Origin: Diospyros lotus
Taxonomy: Eukaryota; Streptophyta; Magnoliopsida; Ericales; Ebenaceae
Assembly (NCBI RefSeq): GCF_014633365.1
Contig: NC_068341.1
Location: 7,440,001-7,504,000 of the forward strand
Direction: 5' to 3'
Length of the DNA stretch: 64,000 nucleotides
A model generated the notes under the pieces. The model saw only the letters and a list, made by a program, of their open reading frames with translations, was not told the DNA's origin and ran no database searches. This document shows, piece after piece, positions 37,291 through 48,500 of this stretch; the stretch's first letter is position 1; each line of letters opens with the position of its first letter. The position numbers and the translations under genes are program-made.

Positions 37291-39726
37291 TATTATCATC
37301 TTATTTCCACACTGAAGACATTATTCATGAGTTTACGTGCGTCGATACTCCCCAACAAAATGGGGTGGCAGAACGAAAAAATGGACACTTATTGTCTATT
37401 GTTCATGCCCTTCTCTTTCAAACCAAAGTACCTAAATATCTATGGGGAGAAGCAGTATTCACTTCAGCTCATTTAATCAATTGTCTTCCACCCTTACTCT
37501 TGGTAATCTGAATCCGTGGGACTTATTTGCTCAGTTTTATCCTCAATTCTCAATGTCTGTCTCCTTGCCCACTAAGATCTCAACGTCTGAACTCGATCTT
37601 CGATCCCTTAAATGTGTTTTCACTGGATACTCATCTACTTAAAAGGGGTATAAGTGTTATCATCCTCCTTCTCGACAAACTTTTATCTTCGCTAATGTCA
37701 CATTCGTTGAGCATGAACGGTTCTTTGACAATCCTGGTCTTCAGAGGGAGCTTATTCCTCTAGAAGACTCGGATTGGCTTCATTCTTTTTCTCTCCTGAT
37801 TGTAACTTCTTCTTCGCAGTTTAACCCCAATGTCTCACAAAGCAAACTTGTATTTGTGTCTTTACCTCTACCTCCTCTTTTAGAAACTGAACAGAGGCCA
37901 CCAATTGAATCTATATACTCAAGAAGGAAGGGTGTCATGAAATCTCTTGAGCATGCCAGTCATCTGAACCGAGCTCCGGTCTTGAGAAAAACATTAAGGT
38001 GAATGATTTTCCTTCTCAATCTTAATTCATTGATCATATTTATGACTCTCGAGATCTTGATCTTCTTATTGCCCTCAGGAAAGGAAGCCAAAAATGCACT
38101 CAACATCCTTGGTCTCACTTTGTGTCATTTGATCAAATGTTACCTTATCACAAGAGTTTTCTTTCCTATCTTGTCTCGATTAAGATTCTTCAAACCCTAT
38201 CTGAGGTGCTAGAAAGTGAGAAATGGCGACATGCCATGAATGTGGAAATTGAAGCCCTGGAGAAGAACATGAGATGGGAGGTGGTTGATTTACCTAAAGG
38301 AAAGAAACCAGTTGACTGTAAGTGGGTATTCTCTGTTAAGTATAGGGTAGATGGATCATTGGAAAGGTATAAGGCTCGGCTTATCGCAAAAGGCTATACA
38401 TAGACATATGGTGTTGACTACCATAATACATTTGGGCATGTAGCCAAGTTGAATATTGTACGAGTCTCATTATCATTGGCAGTGAACTTGGATTGGAACT
38501 TCTCTCAGTTTAACGAAAAGAATGCATTTTTACATGGGATCATTGAGCAAGAAATCTATATGGTTTGTCTACCGGGTTACAATCATTGTGCAAAAAGAAA
38601 GGTATGTAGACTTAAAAAGGCTCTCCATGGTTTAAAGCAATCTCCTAAGGCCTAGTTTGGTAGATTCTCAAAATCAATGTTGTCAATGGGATACATGTAG
38701 AGTTAAAGGGATCATACATTGTTTGTGAAACACATAGGATTAAGAGGTGTGATTGTCCTTTTGGTTTATGTGGACAATATAATAGTTATTGGTAATGATG
38801 AAAATGAGGAAAAAAAACCTGAAGGAGTGTTTAGCAAAAGAATTTGAAATTAAGGACTTAGGAAGACAAATACTTCTTAGGAATTGAAGTAGCACGGTTT
38901 AAGGATGGAATCTTCATATCACAACAAAAATATATTCTTGACCTTCTTACTAAGACTAGTTTGATAGGGTGCAAGCCAGTTGACACTCCAATTGAAGTTG
39001 ATCACAAGCTTGGTGATGCTATTGGTGACAAACTTGTTGATCGGGGAATGTTTCATAGACTTGTTGGAAAATTGATCTACTTGTCACACACCTAACCTGA
39101 CATTGCTTATGCTGTCAGCGTTGTGAACCAGTTTATGCAGAATCCTAAACAAACTCACCTTTGAGCAGTGTATCGTGTTCTTTCGATATTTGAAAACACA
39201 TATGGGCAAATGAATTTTATTCAAAATGAGCTCTAATATAACTCTAAAAGCATTCACTGATGTTGATTATGCTTGTTCTGCTACAGATATATAGATGATC
39301 AAAATCTGGTTATTGTACTTTTATTGGAGGAAATTTGGTTACATGGAGAATTAAGAAGCAACTATTGTGGCCAGATCTAGTGCTGAGGTGGAATTTAGGT
39401 CTATGGCACTTGGAATTTGTGAGTTACTTTGGCTAAAAGTCATTCTTGATGATCTCAAGATTAGGTGGGACAGACGTTAAATTGTGATAACAAATCAGTT
39501 ATTAGTATTACTCATAATCCGGTTCAACATGATTGTACCAAGCATATGAAGGTTAACCGGCTCTTTATCAGGAAAAAGTTAGACAATAGGTTGATCTGCA
39601 CACCATAAATTCCTTTTGCAAAATAGTTGGCTGATATCCTGACTAAATGGATGTCCAGTCAAATATTCCAAAAATTTATTGACAAGTTTGGGATGGTTAA
39701 CCTATCTTCTCCAACTTGAGGGGGAG
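37291..39726 (+). pseudogene. Copia A C-terminal integrase, RT and RNase H remnants
   Basis: Integrase resumes with SSYFHTEDIIHEFTCVDTPQ and KVPKYLWGEAVFTSAHLIN. RT includes WRHAMNVEIEALEKN, DCKWVFSVKYRVDGSLERYK and LLVYVDN, where the active-site YVDD has become YVDN. RNase H pieces and the ADILTK-type end near 39640 follow. Frameshifts and stops are frequent. Confidence 0.85.
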
Positions 39727-39890
39727 TGTTATAATATATTATGTATTTCTTGTATCTTTCTAAATGTTTGTTTTAGCTTATTAGGTTTTATTTTATTTTT
39801 AGTTTATTCGGGAACAAGTCTTATAATGCATCTTGATCCATGTATACATATTGGCATGATAGATGAATAAAACATAACATTCTCTTGACA
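39727..39890 (+). repeat. 3' LTR of copia A (partial or short)
   Basis: Follows the polypurine tract directly and starts TGTTATAATA. It reaches TTGACA at 39890, where gypsy G sequence begins. At 164 bp it may be cut short. Confidence 0.6.
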
Positions 39891-40062
39891 AAGACATCTA
39901 CCACTCCTGCTAAAAATTAGCACAATACTAACCCACTAAGACAGCTAAACATCTACTAAAACAACTAAACAAACTTGACCAAGTCTTGTTGGACCCTCAT
40001 TTTCCCACTAGCCATACTCCAGTTCATGTCTTCCATGGGCTGCATGGCTATTGCACGTATCA
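39891..40062 (-). repeat. Partial LTR of gypsy G
   Basis: Diverged direct repeat of 41270-41441; shared blocks include ACAATACTAACCCACTAA and CCCTCATTTTCCCA. Confidence 0.75.
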
Positions 40063-40089
40063 TTCTTGCTCAGATTATCCTTGTTTGCA

Positions 40090-41095
40090 AGGATGAAGTT
40101 GGGTATGTCTTCAAGCATTAGTAGTTGAGGTCATTGGCACCGATATTTGGGAAGGAATTTCTCACCACAGAAATAGCATAGGCCTTTTTTTCTTACGCTC
40201 TCGGGCTTTTTAGCTCGTAATTCCTTTAGAAGGACTAGCATTGCTAATGGCATTGGTGTCGGTCTTGAGTGTTGGCAAGGGATCTAAAACTCTAACTGTG
40301 TTGTTATTCCCTAACTTGGGTGGAATGCTAAGGATAGAGGACTTGAAAGAACTATCCCCTCTTCTTTGCAAGACATTATGTTCTTCCACTAATCAGGCCA
40401 CTCAAATAGTATCAGCTAGTGAGTAGGGCTGTTTGATTTTGTCGTCCATCATGATTTCATCTTTGAACCCTACGATAAAACAACCGACTAAAATTTTTCT
40501 AATAAGTCATCGACTTGGTAGGAAAGCTTCTCGAATTCTTCTTGATACGTTGAAACGATGGTGATTTGCTTGAGTCTAGTGAGTGCTTCGGAGGGGTCTT
40601 CATAGTTGATTGGACCGAAACAAAGCAGCAGGGCCTTGGTGAATTCTGTCTAGATTACTAATCATCCGAACTTGGTGAGCCACCTATTCCATTGAAGTGT
40701 TATTCCTTCAAGGTGAAATGAGGCGAGTTAGACTTGTTGTTTGGCAGGCATCTCCTTGAAGTCAAAATATTGCTCCATCCTTGCGGGTCTTCTCCATTAA
40801 ATTTGGGAAAATTCAGTTTGAGATGATGATAATTATGGTCCATGAAAGGTTGGGAGTGATTAGTTGGTGATTAGTTAACAGTAGGTTAACTTGTTGGGAG
40901 GATTCAATAAGAGCGAAGGGGTTTGTTCCGGGGTGGTTATTGGCACAATTCTATTAGACGTGAAGTGATTGACGCTCAAATAATATGATCTGGAGGATAG
41001 CATGGATTTGTTCAATACTAGGTTCATGGCATCCCAAGATCTCATGAACTTCGTTTCAAAACTCGACATTGGTTTTGCCGTGAGTGTTCATGGTC
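40090..41095 (-). pseudogene. Gypsy G gag remnant
   Basis: The minus-strand translation starts MNTHGKTNVEF and shows NEVHEILG, LNFPKFNGEDPQGW, ASFHLEGITLQWNRWLTKF, FGPINYEDPSEALTRLKQ, YQEEFEKLSYQVD and RKKGLCYFCGEKF. This is the typical plant Ty3/gypsy gag order. Several stops and frameshifts are present. Confidence 0.8.
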
Positions 41096-41116
41096 AGAAC
41101 CACGATCTGATACCAT

Positions 41117-41441
41117 TGATGGGTATAATTTTAAGAGAAATAGGGGATAGTGGAATTGAGGGAGAAGACAAGTAGAATATATTAGGATTAATTCTAGTCG
41201 TCCCATTCATTTCACCTTCAGTCCATATTTATAGACGTACAATGATAACAATAAAGCTACAAAATAGGAAAAACATTTACCACTCTTGCTGAAAATTAAC
41301 ACAATACTAACCCACTAAAACAACTAAACACCCATTAAAAAAGCTAAACAGACTTAATCAAGTCTCGTTGGTCCCTCATTTTCCCATTAGCCATATTCTA
41401 GTTCGTGTCTTGCATCAGCTGCATGGTTGTTGCACATATCA
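41117..41441 (-). repeat. Full LTR of gypsy G (325 bp)
   Basis: Ends TGAT and ATCA form the terminal inverted repeat. On the minus strand a TATAAATA box lies near 41,233. The primer-binding site follows one base after the LTR end. Confidence 0.75.
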
Positions 41442-42520
41442 CTCGTTGTAGTTATTATAGGAATCCTTATGTTCTTTAATTTGGGTGTAGGTTGTCCTTT
41501 CCTTGGTAAGGTAGCAGTTTTTCTTTTAGTTTTTACTTCTTTGGTTCTGGTGTTGGTTGTCTTTTTGGCTTTGGCTCTTATGTGCTTTACAGAAACCAAA
41601 TTAAACCCGCATGGACAGATCAAGAATGAGGAGTACGAAGTGTTGAGCCCCAATCCTACTAGATAGGTTTGGTTGCATAAATTCCGACTTGTCAAGTCTA
41701 GAATTCATGTGAAAAAGATTTGATCATTTATACACTAGCCCAGCCACCAAAAGCAACTCATTTTTATTCTAACTTTGACCATAACAAGGAGATCAACCTT
41801 TAAAACTAAAGAATGGTTGAGGGGATCACTAAATCTACAAATGAAAATTCTACTGGTTTAAGCTGTAATTCTCCTATAACTTGGCAAGGACCTTGCATGC
41901 TAATTTATCAGTCCTTGTTGGTCACAACATTGTGCTACAATTTGACCATTTATAGAAATGGGGCAAAACAACACTCCAAGAGAGTGTTGTCCGTAGTTCC
42001 AACTGGAATGGAAAAACAGATTTCCGAAAGCACAACCATCCAAAAAGAATCCCAGCGAGGACAAATTTAGATTGAAGTGGCTTCATTGACTTTTCCATTT
42101 TCTGTAATCAAAACCTCCTAAACTTTTAAGGGATTCTGCTTTCCATCAATGTCTAGTCCTCTGCTCGTGTTACTCATCAGAAAAACTTGTAGTCTTCTAT
42201 TTCTTTCAAGTTATTTCATCAGATGCTGAAGTGGGATTTTCTTTTTCTTTTTTTAATGCCATCATCACCGCCAAAAAGCTCCCAAGGTAAATGACCATTT
42301 ATAAGATGACCCCATCACTTTTAAGGGTCACTTGAAAAGATAATGCTATCTGGTTAACATAAGTACAGAATTTGTCATTCAGCTTCCAGCCCGTTCAAGC
42401 TGCCAAACTAACCAAAAGGAGCTTAGTATACAAATTCGACCAGTAAATCAACTCTCATCTGCCATACATATTTACATATATACTTTTGATCGTACATCAG
42501 CAGTTTGTGGGATCAATTTC
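41442..42520. other. 3' flank of SNF2 gene
   Basis: No supported gene. The right part should be the SNF2 3' UTR. Short open frames at 41427-41695 and 41813-42070 have no recognisable domain. Confidence 0.5.
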
Positions 42521-45500
42521 TCATTGCCTGGGGTATTTTAGATTGGGCTGATCTTCGTGGTTACTCGTGGTGTTACAGCGCTTGATGAAAGAGTCTAGCG
42601 TTTTCTGTTTTGCTGGGCTGCTTTTTGGTGTTTTCTGTTTTGCTGGGCTGCTTTTCGGCTGGCTAGTGGAAACTTCCAACGAATTCTCTTGGCCATCAAG
42701 CATCTACAAGCCCATGGACCAAATTTCAGTTAAGAAGCCAGACTCTTTCAAGAAAACTGGCCCTGACTCAATATCAGATGGGCGGGTTCTATATGAAACC
42801 ATATTCCTTGCGGAGGTAAGGGCAAATTGGTGATGCTCTTTACATGTGAATGAAATAAAAGCACAGCACTACAGAAATTCAAATTCATAAGAGCAGTAAA
42901 GTTGAGACAAAAGAGTAAACATGCCTGTCCTAAATTTTCCAACTTGCTCTGGATAACATCCCTGCCAAGAGAAATATAAGGCTCAAGTCACATATCAAAA
43001 TTGTCAACATCTTGTTTTATAATTAAAACTCCTCCAAATAACCACCCTCTTATCAGAGGCAACTGTTCCAGTAAAATAAATGGGATATAACAGTACCATA
43101 TTATGTCGTCAACCGTGTCATTTGCTAGCAGGTAATATATATTGACTGATGACACCTGAAATCCGGACCTAACTTGTCAGAAAAGTCAAGCTCATTCATA
43201 AACAAATAGAAGAATTATACAACTAGGTTTTATATTTAGCTACTGATCACAGTTGACTGTGGGGCAATATCTTGGTGGTGAACATCAATTGGGGCCAGCA
43301 ACAAAGTTTACCAAACAAACAACCATTGTTGTCAAAGGTGAACCTAGGCTCAAGGCTCAACTGAGGGTGTCTCGCTCTATGCGGCGCATGCCTAAGTGCT
43401 AAGGTGAGCCTCACCCTGAGGTGTAAGGTGCATTCCTTTCTCTTCTGTGTAATCTTTTTGTTGTTTTTTGATAGACTTGTTAAAATCTAACAAATAATAA
43501 CCAGAAAAAATTAAATGAACTTTGAAAAAAAAAAAAAAAAAACACCCCATAATTTAGTTAAATAGTGTTGGTTATTTGTTATGAGTTTATAAGTTTGCAT
43601 TTGCCTCTTTAAGGTACATATTGAAAATAACGACAGATGAGTACTTTTATAAAGACTTTAAATGTGCGCCTCACATACAAAGGCTCGTGCCTTGTGCCTA
43701 GTGCCAAGCAATATGGCGCCTCAATGCACCTTGAGCTTTCAACAACCATGCAAACAACAGCTAGAAACGTGAAAGCAAGAAGGTTAATGATCCTTTTGAG
43801 AGTAAAGAAGCACGCACAATAACAATCAGATCCTTTCTAAATCCAGAATGTTGTATAATCATTGAATTAGGTTACCTGGCCAATCCTATGAGCACGATCT
43901 TCTGCTTGAATCATGTCTCCTGGAGTCCAAGATAACTCTGCAAAAATGACTGTGCTTGCAGCTGTCAGGGTTAACCCAACGCCTCCAGCTTTGATGGATA
44001 GCTGTAGAAAAGCCAATCACAAAGCTTAATTGAAGATCATAAGACTTACATCACAGTGATGGTAAATCCACTTTGAACAAGTGGGAAAATTATGAGAGGC
44101 CTGAGAGCAGAAAACATTATATTGAACAAAAAAAAAAAAAAAGAGTCAAAAATCAACATGCATTACCACTGCTGCCTTAATTGCATTCTTTTCCTGAAAA
44201 TCTGTTACCAAAGATTGCCTTAACGCTGCCGGAGTGCTACCATCTATTCGTATGCAACTGACTTTTTTTTTCTGGAATTTCATAGACAATGAGAGCAGAA
44301 TAAATTGAAAGGCTTCAGAGAGGAAATCAACTAAATTAGATAATATTACCTGAAGAAATTGGTGTATTGAATCAATCATGGATTGATGGTGAGCAAATAT
44401 TAGAAACTTGCAATCAGCCTAACAATCAGAATACAACGGTTAAACACATTAGATGCATTTGCAACTAATCCCGACAGCAAAAAACTGTACGGTCAGTAAG
44501 GAAGTTCAAATTTCATAAAATAATAGTACATCTGTATTACATTTAAACTTGCACCTGACCTAGAAACCACAGAACATTATGCTATGATTAGATTCTAACA
44601 CCAACCACCTTAATTAATGTAGATTATCCGACCATGGCGGGTTCTAATGTCTCACAATTGATATTCAAATCACTCTCTTCTTGAACCTTTACTGATAACC
44701 AAAAAAATACAAATATAAAAGGATAAATTGCCCCCAAATCCCCTGTGGTTTGGCTTATTTGCATGGAGACCCTCTGGTTTATTTTTTTTCCTAGAGATCC
44801 CTGTGGTTTTTCTTTTGTGTTGGGCGGGACACCCCTTCCATTAGTTTTTAACACAAACATTGTTAAATAAATCCAAATAAGTTACATTTAATTAATATTT
44901 TGCTAATCATCTCTTTAACTAAAAAAAATAAAAAAGTGGAGAAAAAAAAAACAAAGCCCAACTGTTATACACAAACCATGTTCCATCAGCACTGTTATAC
45001 ACTGAAACCCTAATTGACCAATAGGTATACAGAAATCAAAACCCACAAAATATCATATCAAACCCAGCATTCCTAGTGTTCTTCACAAAACTGAGCACAA
45101 TAATGAATAATGGAATCTATTACACAACCAATGAAATTGCAACAACTTAAATCATGCATTTGCTGATGGCATTAAATAAAAGGAAGCCTAATGAATATAT
45201 GCCAAGTGAAGAAAGAATAGGTACCTCTACAATGGTTTCCAGGTAATTCAAAACTGCTGGAATTTTTGCTTCTGCAGAATCAGTATAAATCTGGAGTACA
45301 ACAAAAGAGTTCAAACAGATTCCTTGAATTTCATAAAAATATACATCCAAAAAAGGGTTTAGATTTTATATCATTTGCTTAGGGATGTTAGATAATGCTA
45401 TCACCTTTTATATTTTACAATCTTTTTCAGCCTTCTGTGTTCAGTTTTCATTTTCTACTGAAAAAAAAGGGGCAAAATCTGAACTAGGCATTTAATAACA

Positions 45501-48500
45501 CATTCTGTTTTCTAAAACTGAAAACGGAAATATCAAAATATATTTGATACATCCACATTTGTTCGTTATACATTGTGGTTAGACATATGTAGTAACTTGT
45601 CAAAGTGCCAGTTATAACTAGTTTCAATTATAATAATATATTCCAGTGCTAAGATTGCTCATTTGTGATTGGAAGATCATGGGTTTGTATTGTGGGAACA
45701 GCTTCTTAGAAAAAACCAAAAAAGCAAGGGGAAAGCTAAGTACCAAACCCTCTGTCAACTCTCACAAATTGGGAGTCTTGTGTACTAAGGATGCCCTTTT
45801 ATGAAGTATATTATTAATTCCAATTTTGAAAAGAAAAAATTAGGTAATTTGGTTAGTCTAACATTATTTGTGTTAATTTTAGCATTGAGTTCAATTAATT
45901 AATGGACACCAATAATTCTGCAAAAAATTTCAGCCAAATTATCAGCATTCTTAATTAATAAACAACAATAGTAACATATTAAGCCTTAATCCCGATATGT
46001 CAGATCAACTAAATGAAATTTGACTTTCCAATCATTTCAATCTATGGACTCACATCTTCCATAAGGCCCTTCTAACTCATATCATACCTATGAATCTTCC
46101 ACCAAGTTTTTCTTAGTTTTCCCCCAACTCTTTTGCTAAAGACTTGATGCTTTGCTGCCCAACATTCTGTATTATAAACAAACTGGTCTTATATTTTATT
46201 ACAATTAATGAATCGAATTAATTTTATTATTATTAATTATAACTTCAATATTGATATTACAAAGAAATAATACTTGTTAAAATAATAATATCTATGATAG
46301 CATTATAAAAATTAACAAATACAAAATATCAATATCAACATTAATAAGAAAAATGCGAATTTTAGAATTGGTTAACAATATTATCAACAATATAAATATA
46401 TATACTGTTATAAAATAATTATAGCATTACCCATATATTGTAAATATTGCAATTTTAATTGTGCTATTTTAATCATAATAACAATAATTGTTATTAATAT
46501 TGTAATATTAGTAATCACTATTATTATGTTAATAATGCTAATATTACATTATAATATTTTTCTAATTAGCATTATATCTTACAATTAATATTTATTATCA
46601 ATATAACAATCATAAATATCATCAATTAGAATTACAAAATATTAACAATTTAATAAATTCTGTACTGATAATATTAAATAATATCAGAAATTTAGTAATA
46701 TTAAATTATACTACAATATTCTTCTAAATAACATCATAAATGGGTACTGTAAACTACAAAAATAGACTAAATAGTAATATAGGAATAAATCTCTTACCAA
46801 TATTATTAGTATTACCATTTAATATTATAATATAAATATTTATTTTGAGTATTGTATTGGTAGTGTTAAATCTTATAACAATAAGAAAATCATTATTAAA
46901 ATTTAATATGACGACAAAATATTAATAACATGATGTTATGAAATACGAGAATATCATTGCAATAATTAATAAGAAAGAGAAGACATTGCTTTCCCAATGT
47001 AGTTTCCACAACTCAAAGATACTTTCTACAACTTGAACCCATGACTAGCTAAGAGTTGTGAAGCAACCTCTTTCTCTTTTGAACAAATACAAGGGAAAGG
47101 TTGCATACAAACACAACTCTATCCTGACCCTCACAAAGCGGGAGCCTTGTGCATTAGGGCTGCCTAAACACAAAGTTCACCCTGGTATGACTTTTATAAG
47201 TAACTCATTCACAAAAATGATGCATTGAAGGAGAACAGGAAAGCTGGCAATTATTACAGTGCACAATACCATGTAATATCAAAATGGTGAAAGAACCCTG
47301 CCTCAATAGGCAAAAGAAACATTATCAATAACATAAGAACTACAGAAAACCTGTGTCTCGATCTCATACACATACCTTATTAATAAGATTCTTCTCAGAA
47401 AACTTGAGTGAGTCTGCATCCTCTTTCGATTGGCAAGCCTTGATTTTGCTTTTCACAACCTCCAACTAAGTAATAAAACATTATTATCAGCAGCACTTTC
47501 ATCTTTTTTTTTTTTTACATTCTCATTTTTCCCAGGAAAGGAAAATACCCTTTGAGTGCATCTTTAGAATGCACATTGACATTTTATGAAAAGTGTGCAT
47601 ACTTCAATCAGGAGAAGTATAGGAAGTTCATATAGAGAGAGAGAGCAGAGCAGAGGAAGAAAATAGCCAAATTTCATTTATAGAGAAAATAACACGTAAA
47701 ATGAGGAACTATCACCTCGTGATCAACACAGGAAATACAACAAGGCATTTAATCGTAGCATAACTCGATTCTATAACCTGAACAGCAAGTTAGACACACA
47801 CAGCATGACATTAACATCCAGTTCCTGATTACAACCAGAGAAATATTCTGGCAAAGCTTAAGGATGTTAGGGTTTACCATGCAGATGTACTGAAACAGCA
47901 ACACATTAAACTTCCACTACCCATTTATTCTCAAACTTATAAGAAATCAAATTAATGTAGTCAAGAATATTGAAGAAAGTAGCAATATCAAGAAATTTAG
48001 ATCACCTCTCTAAATAAAGCATTAATTTGTCGCATGTCCTTCTCGGCCAAATCTAAGAAAACCTGCAAATAAGCATAATAAGACAACAAAGTGAACTTTA
48101 TTGAAAATTCTATCAACATATTAATCAATGTTCAAGAAATAAATGAAGGTAAAGAGTTGAATTCTAGAACTACGTTCAAGAATGTCCAGCTGCCAAGGAT
48201 CAGCATAAGGATTTTACAGCAATCATTTTATGTAAATATTATCAAGATTTTTCTACAATTTTACCACTTCTGATGCCCTTGTTTAATCAGGACTCGTGTA
48301 TTAATGATGTTTCATTATTCTGAGCACACACAAAGCACATTGGGGTTTTTCATGTGATATCTATTTATGTTTCCGGCTGAATTTTTGGTATGGAATGCGT
48401 GAGATCTATTGCCATTCAGTTGAAAAGTCTTCATATTGCTATCAGCTACTGAAGTTGATATATCTGTAGTCTGTAGATGGAATTCGTGTTTTATTATTAT

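Larger units (their letters stand above)
29045..39890 (+). mobile_element. Copia retrotransposon A, outer element of a nest, 5' LTR missing
   Basis: Copia A occupies 29045-30795 and 37291-39890; copia B sits between. Order is gag, protease, integrase, reverse transcriptase, RNase H, then a purine tract (gagggggag, about 39718) and a 3' LTR starting TGTTATAATA at 39727. The two integrase halves belong together: the left ends ...NYFNHT and the right resumes LSSYFHTED, as in intact plant copia integrase cores. No 5' LTR is found. Stops and frameshifts occur throughout. Its gag (YRLNGKNYLK) resembles copia D. Confidence 0.85.
39891..41441 (-). mobile_element. Ty3/gypsy remnant G: LTR, gag, partial 3' LTR
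   Basis: On the minus strand the order is LTR (41117-41441), primer-binding-like TGGTATCAGATCGTG (41101-41115), decayed gag (down to about 40,090) and a second LTR part (39891-40062) that aligns with the outer 170 bp of the first. The pol region is missing, so there is a large internal deletion. The second LTR is cut at copia A. Confidence 0.75.

Noticed and set aside
41427..42070. Plus-strand open frames between gypsy G and the SNF2 stop
   Set aside because: No domain, no plausible exon structure, and probably the 3' flank of the SNF2 gene.
45390..46970. Third copy of the AT-rich repeat seen at 4645 and 5570
   Set aside because: Shares only generic gttttca/aactgaaaac words and AT richness; by eye I cannot separate this from chance.
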